Shown here: positions 1 through 8,364 of the stretch, one piece after another
Layout: each line of letters opens with the position of its first letter
Numbering within the stretch: the stretch's first letter is position 1
Notes under the pieces: model-generated
What the model saw: the letters and a program-made list of their open reading frames with translations, nothing else
The model's database searches: none
Told to the model about the DNA's origin: nothing
Made by a program: the position numbers and the translations under genes
Assembly (NCBI GenBank): GCA_017854855.1
Contig: JAFMGZ010000019.1
Coordinates: forward strand, 1-62,710
From: Sulfitobacter sp.
GTDB taxonomy: Bacteria > Pseudomonadota > Alphaproteobacteria > Rhodobacterales > Rhodobacteraceae
DNA: 62,710 nucleotides
Direction: 5' to 3'

Positions 1-502
1 CGCGGGTGGACAGGAAATCCTTGTCATTGCCGGTATGGCGCAGCAGGAACATGCCCACGTCATCCACAAGGTCCGGGTTGGAGCAGATGTTGAAATAGAA
101 ATAGCTTCCCATGCCACAGCCGGCATAAACGCCTATCGGGCCGGAAATTGTTTCGGGCGGATGGCCCGCCTGCTCCATCGCCTCCCAGGCCACCTCAAGG
201 AACTTGCGGTGTTGGGGGTCAAGGATCGCCGCATCCTTGGGCGAAAATCCAAAGAAATCAGCGTCAAAGCTGTCAAAATCTGCCATCGGGGCGGCAAAGG
301 GGACGTAATTGTGTTTTGCGATGTTTTGCGCCGTTTCGCCCGCATCCAGCAATTCTTGTTCCGACAGGCGACGAATGGCGTTCACACCATCGCGCAAATT
401 GGCCCAATAGGCCTCGACGCTGGCGGCGCCGGGGACATTGACCGACAGGCCAACGATCGCAATGTCTTCGTCCGCAATAGGACGATGTGCGTGGGTATTC
501 AT
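1..502 (-). CDS. Type I polyketide synthase, N-terminal part (cut by window edge)
   Basis: The gene begins at an ATG at 500-502 and runs off the left edge, leaving 167 codons visible. They form the start of a beta-ketoacyl synthase domain: IAIVGLS at residues 14-20, the conserved DPQHRKFLEVAWEA at 95-108 and GVYAG at 134-138. This is typical of type I polyketide synthases and unlike the shorter FabF entry sequence. The active-site Cys and any AT, KR or ACP domains lie outside the window, so the product cannot be inferred. The neighbours on the same strand are polysaccharide genes, which suggests a glycolipid or modified surface polymer, but that is inference. Confidence 0.88.
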   Translation of the reverse strand, partial: MNTHAHRPIADEDIAIVGLSVNVPGAASVEAYWANLRDGVNAIRRLSEQELLDAGETAQNIAKHNYVPFAAPMADFDSFDADFFGFSPKDAAILDPQHRKFLEVAWEAMEQAGHPPETISGPIGVYAGCGMGSYFYFNICSNPDLVDDVGMFLLRHTGNDKDFLSTR

Positions 503-764
503 GGTCGTCAAATCATCTCACATTCTGATGGCGGTCAGCTGCAAGCTCCAATGAATGATAATACTCGTACCGCGACGACTACAGGGGAATCTGGGCATTT
601 TTATGCCAGCAAGCATGTGCAAACACAAAAACATCCAAATTTATGATATTTTCGCCCTTTGATTGCGCGAGCCTATCACGACAGCTGTGCCAGCCCCAAA
701 CGCTATAGTGACGCAGGCGGTATGCGACCAACTGCAACCGCACTCCAGCCGCCCCAAATCCGGA

Positions 765-2225
765 TCACATGACCGTTCGTTTTCCATCGGCCTTGGGGTT
801 TTGCGCCATCACGCCAGCATCAGAAAGACCAAATTTCAGCGCTTTGTGCGGGCGCGGCATCCGCCTTTCCGCATAGCCCAGAATAGCCCCCGCCGTCAGC
901 CAGATGAACGGCGTCAGGGTTGCATTCAACAGCATGTCCATCATCGTAATCCCAAGGATCAGACACAAAGGGGCCACAAAGGGCGACAAGACAACATTTC
1001 GGTCCCGTCGAATGTAGATCCACATCAAGAAGAGCGGCAAGGCCAACAGCCCGAATTCAAAGATATAACCAAACCAGCCAAGGGTCCCAAAAATGATGAT
1101 CCAGCGTCCGTCAGGGATCGTCAGGATGGCACCGGTTTCAGGATGGCGCATCAGGCTGCGGCCCCAGCCCCCCCAGCCAAACAGCGGCTTTTCGGCAGCG
1201 CGGGCCAAAAGCTGCTCTTCGTTGTTGAACCGATAGCCAAGCGATTGCGCACGTTCGGCGCTGATCGCTTCGGCCTGTGCAAGGATCGCATCGAGCGGGA
1301 TCAAATGGAAACTGCGCAGCATCGGGTAGGTCACAGCCACCAAGGCAAAAAGCGCAGCAATGCGTATCTGCCAGCGCAACGGGGCCAGCAGGACAATCGG
1401 GGTCAGGACGATCCCATAGGCCAATGACGCAAGGCTCTTGCACAACACCAAGAGCACCGCGAGATAGCATACGACGGCCACAATCTTGTGACGGTTCTCA
1501 TGCGTCGAATGGCGCAGGAAGGCCGCCGCAGCCATCAGGCCGGTGCACACAAAAAGCGCCAGCCACAAAGCATGCGGCAAGAACACGATCGGGCGAAAAC
1601 CACCCGCGCGTATCATCTGCTCAAACGAATGCTGGAAAAATCCATAAACCCAGACGTTGATTTGCGGGCTCAGGCGAATTTCGATCAATGACGGCACCGA
1701 ATAGATCAGCGCACCGACCATCAGCGCCAGCAGGATTTCACGCAATCCGTCCTCTGAGGCCAGCAGATGCCGGGCCAGCAGGAAGGGTACGATCATCAGC
1801 ACCTGTGCGATCAGCACTGACCCGATGTCACGGACCGATTGCCCGGGCAATTGTCCCACCTCGAACAGGATCGGATAGGCCCCCCTGAGCACCTGAAAAC
1901 TGATCGGGTCGCCATTCGTCAGCACCGTCGGGATCGCCGACAGAACCAGCCCAACCACCAACCATTGCGCAATGCGGCTTTCGGGCCAAAGCCGCAGCTT
2001 TTGCTTGACGGCAAAAAGCACAATCAACAGGACACTCAGGTTCGGAATGGAGGCCTTGTCGAAGGCCGGTACAAAGGGCAGGTTCACCTCTGTCAGCGGC
2101 GGCAGAAACAGGTAGCCACCAAGGATTGACCATATCAAGGCGCGCTCAACCTTTTGCGTGCGGAACAGCACAAGGCAAACGACCGGCCAGATCGCCAACA
2201 TCAGATATGCGACAGAGTTTCCCAT
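765..2225 (-). CDS. O-antigen ligase/polymerase-like membrane protein
   Basis: This 486-residue, very hydrophobic protein has about a dozen predicted membrane segments. A polar loop near the C-terminus carries LFGWGGWGR and precedes more membrane helices, the layout of O-antigen ligases and Wzy-type polymerases (Wzy_C superfamily). Such proteins join or transfer undecaprenyl-linked glycans at the periplasmic face. The ATG at 2225 is chosen over one seven codons upstream because AGGA lies just before it. The gene lies between the polyketide synthase and divergent glycosyltransferase genes, so it probably serves the same glycan locus. Ligase and polymerase cannot be told apart from sequence alone. 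Confidence 0.75.
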   Translation of the reverse strand: MGNSVAYLMLAIWPVVCLVLFRTQKVERALIWSILGGYLFLPPLTEVNLPFVPAFDKASIPNLSVLLIVLFAVKQKLRLWPESRIAQWLVVGLVLSAIPTVLTNGDPISFQVLRGAYPILFEVGQLPGQSVRDIGSVLIAQVLMIVPFLLARHLLASEDGLREILLALMVGALIYSVPSLIEIRLSPQINVWVYGFFQHSFEQMIRAGGFRPIVFLPHALWLALFVCTGLMAAAAFLRHSTHENRHKIVAVVCYLAVLLVLCKSLASLAYGIVLTPIVLLAPLRWQIRIAALFALVAVTYPMLRSFHLIPLDAILAQAEAISAERAQSLGYRFNNEEQLLARAAEKPLFGWGGWGRSLMRHPETGAILTIPDGRWIIIFGTLGWFGYIFEFGLLALPLFLMWIYIRRDRNVVLSPFVAPLCLILGITMMDMLLNATLTPFIWLTAGAILGYAERRMPRPHKALKFGLSDAGVMAQNPKADGKRTVM

Positions 2226-2390
2226 TACGTTCCTGCAACCGCCCATCGGTCATCTTCAAAAATTAACACTTGGCCCGGTGCCTGTCATCCCGCTAGATTG
2301 CCCTCAAAGATCAATCGCGCATGGTGCAGACAGGGCTTAGATGCTGATATTCATAGCCTTTCCGCCCATTACCGCCCTTTCCTGCAGCCC

Positions 2391-3167
2391 ATGGACGGCA
2401 GATATTTGGCAGGGCCAGCTGTGAAATTTGGCAAGACACCCCATACAGTCGAGGTCAATGTTGCAACGCGCAGCGGATTGTTTCAAACGATCCGCTCCAA
2501 ATTCGCGGCGACTTCGGGCTTTTGCCTGGCCACGCTGAACCTTGACCATCTGAGCAAACTGCCTGCTGACCCGGCGTTTCTGGCCGCCTATCGCGCCCAT
2601 GATCTGATTGTCGCGGATGGCCGTCCGGTGGTTTGGCTGTCCCGCATCGCGCGGCAACCGGTTGAACTGATGCCGGGGTCCGACATGATTTTGCCGCTGT
2701 GCTGGCTTTGCTCGGAAATGGAGATACCCATCGCCTTGGTGGGCAGTTCGGATGCGGCATTGGCAGGGGCAGCATCTGCGCTGACAAAACAGATCCCCAC
2801 ACTGAAGATCGCATATGCCCATGCACCACCGCTGGGCTTTGATCCGCAAGGGCCCGAGGCCGATGCGATTTTGGCGCAATTGTCGCAAAGCGGTGCTGGT
2901 CTGTGCTTTGTCGCTCTTGGTGCGCCAAAACAGGAAATCTTTGCCGCCAGAGGCCGCAGTCAGGTGCCGGCCATGGGCTTTGCCTCCATCGGGGCGGGGT
3001 TGGATTTTCTATCGGGCCATCAACAGCGCGCGCCCATGGTGATGCGCAAGATGGGGCTGGAATGGCTGTGGCGCATGTTGCAATCCCCGGCCCGCATGGT
3101 GCCGCGCTATGCCAAATGTTTCGCGATCCTGCCGGGACTGTTGGTGCAGGCACTCAGACAGCGGTAA
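2391..3167 (+). CDS. WecG/TagA/CpsF family glycosyltransferase
   Basis: This 258-residue protein carries the family hallmarks: TLNLDHLSKL near the N-terminus, VADGRPVVW about 40 residues later and ALGAPKQEIF in the second half. WecG/TagA enzymes transfer a ManNAc-type sugar from a UDP-sugar to an undecaprenyl-pyrophosphoryl-linked acceptor at the inner membrane. The reading frame is open for another 79 codons upstream, but that part overlaps the divergent ligase gene and has no family-like sequence. The ATG at 2391, a normal family start, is therefore preferred. It is the only plus-strand gene of the glycan locus and converges with the next glycosyltransferase 25 bp away. Confidence 0.88.
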   Translation: MDGRYLAGPAVKFGKTPHTVEVNVATRSGLFQTIRSKFAATSGFCLATLNLDHLSKLPADPAFLAAYRAHDLIVADGRPVVWLSRIARQPVELMPGSDMILPLCWLCSEMEIPIALVGSSDAALAGAASALTKQIPTLKIAYAHAPPLGFDPQGPEADAILAQLSQSGAGLCFVALGAPKQEIFAARGRSQVPAMGFASIGAGLDFLSGHQQRAPMVMRKMGLEWLWRMLQSPARMVPRYAKCFAILPGLLVQALRQR

Positions 3168-3192
3168 TGGGCCCGCTTGCCACAACGCAAGC

Positions 3193-4137
3193 CTATTTAT
3201 ATTCGATCAGCCGCGACTTGCGCCCCATCAACCGCGCCACGTAATACTGCAACACCCCCAGCGCTTCGGCAAATTTGCCCAAGGTCGTGAAAAAGGCCCA
3301 GTTGAGGTTCTTACGAGCGGCAAGCCGAAGGATCTGCACAGGATAAAGCAAAAGCAGCGCCAAGGCCCAATGCGTGACAAACAAACTGCTGAGCAAAGTA
3401 TAAAGCGGCAAGGCCAGCCCCCACAGCAAGGCGCGCCGCGTTTCCCCAACCCACAGATGATCCGGCCCGCGCCCATGCAGGGCTGCCCCTTCGGCATAGG
3501 CATGGCCCGCACGCCGACAGCGTTGCCACCATTGGCCAAACCGCGTCAGATCCGCGTCATGCCATGTCATCTCGGCATCCAAGCGCCAGATCTGCCAGCC
3601 CTTGTGGCGCAATCGCAGACATAGCTCGGGCTCTTCGCCCGCAATCATCTGATCCCTGTAGCCGCCAACCTCGCGCAGGGCCGCCAGCCGCATCATGGCA
3701 TCCCCCCCGCAGGCCTGTGCGGGTCCGCAGGGCGTGTTCCATTCGTCATCAATCAGCGCATTATAGACCGACGCATCCGGATGCCGCTCGCGCCGCCGAC
3801 CGCAGACTACGGCGGCCTTGGGGTTTTCGTGCAGATAGCGCTGCGCCGTCTCAAGCCAGCCATCGCGGATCACACAATCCCCATCCAACAGCTGAACAAA
3901 GCTGGTCTGATCCCCAAGTGCCGCCAACCCCGCGTTACGTGCCCGCGCAGCCGTGAAAGGCTGGCTCATGTCCAGTGACACAACCTGCGCCCCGGCCTGC
4001 TGAGCGGCGGCCACGGATCCGTCGGTGGACCCGGAATCGACATAGATCAACGGCTGCACCTTGCCCTTTAGCGCAGCAAGACAGGCCACCAGCCGCGCCC
4101 CTTCGTTGCGCCCGATGACGACAGCAGAAATGCTCAT
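3193..4137 (-). CDS. Family 2 glycosyltransferase
   Basis: The 314 residues form a GT-A fold with VVIGRNEGARL at the N-terminus, a YVDSGSTDGS nucleotide-sugar segment and the metal-binding LLDGDC near residue 85. GEEPELCLRLRHKGW follows in the acceptor region. Two hydrophobic stretches near the C-terminus (roughly residues 235-275) suggest membrane attachment. It overlaps the upstream glycosyltransferase by 4 bp (ATGA), so the two are translationally coupled. The donor and acceptor cannot be predicted. Confidence 0.88.
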   Translation of the reverse strand: MSISAVVIGRNEGARLVACLAALKGKVQPLIYVDSGSTDGSVAAAQQAGAQVVSLDMSQPFTAARARNAGLAALGDQTSFVQLLDGDCVIRDGWLETAQRYLHENPKAAVVCGRRRERHPDASVYNALIDDEWNTPCGPAQACGGDAMMRLAALREVGGYRDQMIAGEEPELCLRLRHKGWQIWRLDAEMTWHDADLTRFGQWWQRCRRAGHAYAEGAALHGRGPDHLWVGETRRALLWGLALPLYTLLSSLFVTHWALALLLLYPVQILRLAARKNLNWAFFTTLGKFAEALGVLQYYVARLMGRKSRLIEYK

Positions 4138-5177
4138 TGCCCCGCCTCCTTCAGATAGGCGGCATAGCGTTTGGACCCCACCAGAAAACCGGCCCGCTGC
4201 AGCAGTTCAACCCGGTTCCAGCGCCGCGCCTCAAGCGAAAAGAGCGACACATCCGGCGCGGCTGAAAGCACCGCCGCCCGTGCTGCATCCTCCCCATGGG
4301 TCAGCGCACCAGAGGCCACAGAGGCCGCATCCCGCGCGGCGGCATCGCCTGCGAATTTGTAATGTCTGATCACACCCGTGATATCAGCACAGCGCAGGCC
4401 CATGGACAGATGCGGATGGGGGGCCGGTGTGACACCCGGACCGTTAAAGATCAGCGGATGTTTGGTCAGACAACAGTTTTCGCCGAATACCTTGCCGCGT
4501 ATGCCACCGAAACAGAACTTGACCGCCGCTGTAGGGCAGCTGTTGGCAGACAAAAGCGCGTGAAACGGAATGTCGGTGCTGTGGTAGTCGAATTTGTCCA
4601 AGGTGCTGATGTCGAAATAGCTGAATTCCCGCAGCGCTTGGGCATAGTCCAGATGCGCCACTTCCCGCAGCGGGGCCTTTGGAAACATCTCAAGCATCTG
4701 TGCGACCAATGCGGTGGCCCCTTGCCGCTGCAAATAGCCGATAAGACCCCGAAGGCCGATCTGTGCACGTCCCTCAAAATCAAATATCTCGTCCATATCA
4801 ACATAAAGGCACCAACGGCCCGCGCCATAGGTCTGCGCCGGATATTGGCGGATCAGGTCCTCGTATTGTCCAAGGGGCAAGGTAGATTGATCTATGATCG
4901 TCCCCGGCTGGGCCTTGATCCGGACAATCGTGTCATCGGTGGACCCATTGTCGACAAAGGCGAAATGACGAATGCCAAGGCTGCGATAATGATCGAAAAA
5001 CGCATCCAGATAATAGCTGCCATTGCGCACCACGACGATGGCCAACACATCGTCTGGGGCCATGTCCGGCCTGGCGGGCCCATGAAGATGGCGCAAGGAC
5101 CGGAAAAACCGCGACCGGCGGCGGCGTTCAGCGGCACGGTGCCACAATCGGCGCAGGATATGGAGGGGGCTCTTCAT
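4134..5177 (-). CDS. Glycosyltransferase, Glyco_tranf_2_4/GT92-like
   Basis: The 347 residues start with a basic segment and continue with VVRNGSYYLDAFFDHY, FVDNGSTDDT and YVDMDEIFDFEG, where DMD is the likely metal-binding motif. This is the pattern of the Glyco_tranf_2_4 group, common in roseobacter surface-polysaccharide loci. The gene precedes and overlaps the family 2 glycosyltransferase, so both are probably made from one transcript. A promoter may lie in the short gap to the oxidoreductase gene at 5213, which belongs to a different functional block. The sugar specificity is unknown. Confidence 0.82.
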   Translation of the reverse strand: MKSPLHILRRLWHRAAERRRRSRFFRSLRHLHGPARPDMAPDDVLAIVVVRNGSYYLDAFFDHYRSLGIRHFAFVDNGSTDDTIVRIKAQPGTIIDQSTLPLGQYEDLIRQYPAQTYGAGRWCLYVDMDEIFDFEGRAQIGLRGLIGYLQRQGATALVAQMLEMFPKAPLREVAHLDYAQALREFSYFDISTLDKFDYHSTDIPFHALLSANSCPTAAVKFCFGGIRGKVFGENCCLTKHPLIFNGPGVTPAPHPHLSMGLRCADITGVIRHYKFAGDAAARDAASVASGALTHGEDAARAAVLSAAPDVSLFSLEARRWNRVELLQRAGFLVGSKRYAAYLKEAGQ

Positions 5178-5212
5178 GCAGACCGGATACGCCAGAACGC
5201 GGGATCGGTCTA

Positions 5213-6547
5213 CTACTCAGCCCCCGCGCGGTGTTCTTTCCAGCGCAGGTAGGCATTTGCGCCCCATGTGGCAAAGGGCTGCGGCGGCAGTGATCTGGGG
5301 GCCGCTTCATTGGTGAAATGGGCTGTGACCTGCGACTGCTGACCAAGGGCAAGTTCAGCCGCGGCAATCCCCGTCAAGGTGCCCCGCGCCGTGCCCAGAC
5401 CGTTTTGAACACAGGCCGTGGTCACGCCCTGCGCCACCTCTTGGGTTACGGAGACCCCGCTCAGCGTCAGGCACAGATGCCCTGCCCAGGCGTATTGCAT
5501 CCCGATCCCCTTGAGTGCCGGAAAGCGTTCGGCGAATTTGATCTTCTGCACCGCACAGGCGCGCGCCAGATCATGTGGTCTGGCCGTCATCGCGGGCCGC
5601 ACCGTCGCACAGGTGCGCGTGACAATCCGGTTGCCGCCCTGTGCGCTGTCGATCCGGCGCATGGTGGTGCCCATCGGGTCCGACGGCGTGACGCCCCAGC
5701 GCGCGGCACCGCCCAGCGCCCTGATCTGCTCGGCGGATAATTCCGGGGTCATGCAGGCAAAAAGGAACAACTGGATCAATTTGCCCCGGGCGATGCCAAA
5801 GCTTTCCAGATGCCCGTTCGTCGCCAGAATAATGCGCGGCGTGGCGATCCGGGCCTTTGGCGTGCGCACCACCCATGTCTGCCCTTGCCGCTCAAAGCCC
5901 GTGACAGGGGCCTGTTCGGCAATCCGCACCCCTTGATGGCGCAGACCGGCGGCCAGCCCCTGAACATAGCCCGCAGGCTGCAACATCAGCGTTCCGGGCG
6001 TATACAGACCGCTGAGATAATGCCTGCTGCCTGTCAGCTCCTCCATCGACTGCGCGTCCAGCATTTCAGCGCTTTCGCCCAATGTCGCCAGATGTGCGGC
6101 ATAGCTGCGGTTATGCGCGTCGCCCTGCGCGGTGGCAGCCCCGTTCACCTTGCCCACCGGATCGGCAAAGGCCGGATTGATCTGATACTCTGCCACTGCA
6201 TCGCGGGCAAAGCCGATGGCACGTCGGTTCAGCCCAATGAGCATCTGGTCATCACCCTTGCCCGCATAATCATCTGAGGCCAGATCATGCGGCAAATCGA
6301 TCATGAAGCCCGAATTGCGCCCCGCGCTGCCTTCGCTCACGCGCAGGGCATCCAGCACGGTAACCTGCAGTCCGGGATCAAGCTGCATCAACCGCCGCGC
6401 CGCAGACAGACCCGCAAAGCCTGCGCCGATGATCGTGACATCGGCACTGTGATCGCCGTCAATCGGGGGACTGGCCCGGTAACCGCCAAGGATCTCTGCC
6501 CAGGCGGCCGGGCTGGCAAAAGAGGGCGTGCGCTTGGCGCTGTACAT
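5213..6547 (-). CDS. FAD-dependent amine/amino acid oxidoreductase (DAO family)
   Basis: The 444-residue protein has an N-terminal Rossmann motif, IIGAGFAGLSAARRL, preceded by the short tail seen in gamma-glutamylputrescine oxidase-like enzymes. SAGRNSGFM follows at the flavin-binding region. Family members oxidise secondary amines or N-methyl/gamma-glutamyl amines using FAD. It is the last gene of a likely operon (GntR regulator, DapA-family enzyme, this oxidase), pointing to catabolism of one amino acid or amine. Hydroxyproline-like substrates are possible because D-hydroxyproline oxidation also pairs a DAO enzyme with a DapA-family deaminase. The ATG at 6547 is used; a GTG directly before it is equally possible. 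Confidence 0.8.
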   Translation of the reverse strand: MYSAKRTPSFASPAAWAEILGGYRASPPIDGDHSADVTIIGAGFAGLSAARRLMQLDPGLQVTVLDALRVSEGSAGRNSGFMIDLPHDLASDDYAGKGDDQMLIGLNRRAIGFARDAVAEYQINPAFADPVGKVNGAATAQGDAHNRSYAAHLATLGESAEMLDAQSMEELTGSRHYLSGLYTPGTLMLQPAGYVQGLAAGLRHQGVRIAEQAPVTGFERQGQTWVVRTPKARIATPRIILATNGHLESFGIARGKLIQLFLFACMTPELSAEQIRALGGAARWGVTPSDPMGTTMRRIDSAQGGNRIVTRTCATVRPAMTARPHDLARACAVQKIKFAERFPALKGIGMQYAWAGHLCLTLSGVSVTQEVAQGVTTACVQNGLGTARGTLTGIAAAELALGQQSQVTAHFTNEAAPRSLPPQPFATWGANAYLRWKEHRAGAE

Positions 6548-6646
6548 CACAGACCCGACCGGGGTTTGCGAGCCTCTGCCGCGTCGTATCTTATGTGGAC
6601 GACTGCGATGGCCGCATATTCCTGATATATAAGCGATATCAAGGTC

Positions 6647-7561
6647 TTAGCCTTTCAAAATGTCAGAAATTGTGGATTTCAGCACATGGATCACCTGTTC
6701 CAGCGCATGTTGGTCGTCATGGTTCAGGGGCTGCAGTGGCGGCATCATGCCGCCCGCATCCACACCGGTCATCGTGGTGGCGTGTTTGACGCATTGGACA
6801 AAGGTGCCGCCCTGCTCCAACACCCGCATCAAGGGCATCATGGCCGACATGATCCGCCGCCCCTTGTCAAAGTCACCCTCGACCGCGCAGGCCTGATAGA
6901 GCGCCACATGTTCGCGCGGCAAGAAGTTCGAACCCGCACAGACCCAGGACCGCGCGCCCCATGCAAAGAATTCCAGCGCCTGATCATCCATGCCGCAGGA
7001 CATCTGGATATGCGGATAATCCCGCGCCAGCAGATGCACACGGTTGATATCCCCCGAACTTTCCTTGATTGCGCAGATGTTGCGCGAGCGGCTGACATGG
7101 TCAAGAAACGTCTCGCCCATGTTCACGCCCATGCGACCGGGGTAGTTATACAGCATCACCGGCAGATCTGCCGCACGGTCGATCGCCAACGCATTCAGCG
7201 CATTCTCCTGCTCTGTCGGAACCGCATAGGGCGGTGTCGCCAACAAGATCGCATCCGCCTTCAACGCGCGCGCCCCCTTGGCCAGCGCAATGGAATCCGG
7301 CGTGCGCATGGTCCCCGTGCCCACGATCAGCGGCAAACGTCCCCTGATCCGCTCATGGGTGAAGCGGGCCAGCGCCAGACGTTCTTCTACGGTCTGGGCA
7401 TAGTTTTCGCCGGTAGAGCCCCCAGAGATGATGCCATGCACCCCCGCCTCAATCAGGTTTTCGACCTGATCTGCGAGAGCTGCATGGTTAAAACTGCCAT
7501 CGGGCAACAGCGGTGTGATGATGGGCGTATAGATGCCCTCAAAACGAAAGATGGGGGTCAT
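6647..7561 (-). CDS. Dihydrodipicolinate synthase (DapA/NAL) family lyase
   Basis: This 304-residue TIM-barrel protein has the family's GGSTGE at 47-52, YNYPGR with Tyr140 and the Schiff-base lysine Lys166 in AIKESSGD. Members form an imine with pyruvate or a related 2-oxo acid and carry out aldol cleavage, condensation or deamination. Placement between a GntR regulator and an FAD oxidase, away from lysine biosynthesis genes, argues for a catabolic paralogue and not DapA itself. GAGG precedes the ATG. The upstream regulator ends 7 bp away, so they are probably co-transcribed. The substrate is not determined. Confidence 0.85.
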   Translation of the reverse strand: MTPIFRFEGIYTPIITPLLPDGSFNHAALADQVENLIEAGVHGIISGGSTGENYAQTVEERLALARFTHERIRGRLPLIVGTGTMRTPDSIALAKGARALKADAILLATPPYAVPTEQENALNALAIDRAADLPVMLYNYPGRMGVNMGETFLDHVSRSRNICAIKESSGDINRVHLLARDYPHIQMSCGMDDQALEFFAWGARSWVCAGSNFLPREHVALYQACAVEGDFDKGRRIMSAMMPLMRVLEQGGTFVQCVKHATTMTGVDAGGMMPPLQPLNHDDQHALEQVIHVLKSTISDILKG

Positions 7562-7568
7562 GATATCC

Positions 7569-8270
7569 TCATTTCAGTGGCGCATCGCCCAGCGGCAGGT
7601 TGAGCCCCTGTGGCATGACGAATTGTTCGATATTGTGGCGCGACAAGTTCCAATGGGCGATGGCCAGATCGGCGGCGGCATCAGCGTCTGCGCCCTCGAT
7701 CGCTGCGATGATCGCATCATGTTGCTGGCTCGCCGCGTTCAGGTTTTCAGTGGTTGCAGCATCTCTCGGGCGAAAGAAGGTCATCGAAATACGTGCATGA
7801 TCAATCAGCAGCCGATTGAAGCTGGGCAAAAGATAGACATTATCTGCCATCTGTCCGGTGACCGCGTGAAAATGATTGTTTGCTAAGGCGCGGGCCGCAA
7901 CATCATCACTGCGCAGGGCGGCCTTGAATTGAACCTGCGCCTTTTTCAGGGCGGCGATCTGCGCGGGGGTGCCGTTGCTTGCCGCCAGTCGCAGCACGGC
8001 ACCATAGATCATCGGTGCCGCCAGAAAGAAGTCCCGCAAAGTACGATGGCTCATTTCCGAGACGCGCGCCCCGCGATTTTCGCGGATCTCGACAAACCCT
8101 TCGCCGGCAAGTTGGCGCAGGACGTCGCGAAGAGGCGTGCGCGACAGCGCCCATTGATCCGACAAGGTCGCCTCATCCAGATCGGCCCCCGGCAACAGCG
8201 CCTGCGTCAAGATCGCGTGGCGCAGATGTTTGAGGACATCGGATTTGGATATCTTGGTGTTTTGGGCCAT
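7569..8270 (-). CDS. GntR-family transcriptional regulator, FCD type
   Basis: The 233 residues comprise an N-terminal winged helix (LSDQWALSRTPLRDVLRQL, with GFVEIRENRGARV as the wing) and a helical FCD effector domain. The FCD domain contains the metal-ligand-type histidines of ANNHFHAVTGQM and DHARISM. FCD regulators usually repress catabolic operons and are released by a pathway acid. It is first in the operon with the DapA-family and oxidase genes, so autoregulation is likely; a candidate palindromic operator lies 59 bp upstream. GGAGGC precedes the ATG. Confidence 0.92.
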   Translation of the reverse strand: MAQNTKISKSDVLKHLRHAILTQALLPGADLDEATLSDQWALSRTPLRDVLRQLAGEGFVEIRENRGARVSEMSHRTLRDFFLAAPMIYGAVLRLAASNGTPAQIAALKKAQVQFKAALRSDDVAARALANNHFHAVTGQMADNVYLLPSFNRLLIDHARISMTFFRPRDAATTENLNAASQQHDAIIAAIEGADADAAADLAIAHWNLSRHNIEQFVMPQGLNLPLGDAPLK

Positions 8271-8328
8271 GCCGCCTCCGGACTGCTCATCCTCGGGTCA
8301 GATGAGTCGCGGCAGAGGTAGCATTGAA

Positions 8329-8341
8329 TACACTTTGTGTA
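8329..8341. promoter_or_regulatory. Candidate GntR operator (TACAC-N3-GTGTA)
   Basis: A perfect 5-bp inverted repeat with a TTT spacer overlaps a second palindrome, TTGT-GT-ACAA, at 8335-8344. FCD-type GntR proteins commonly bind short TTGTnnACAA-like palindromes. The site lies upstream of the regulator gene in a 94-bp gap shared with the diguanylate cyclase 3' end, so it would control only the regulator operon. Confidence 0.45.
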
Positions 8342-8364
8342 CAATAAAATTGCGCTTGGCAGGC

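Noticed and set aside
35..646. A 203-codon open frame on the plus strand at the left edge
   Set aside because: It lies opposite the polyketide synthase start, whose minus-strand sequence has clear ketosynthase motifs; the plus-strand translation has none.
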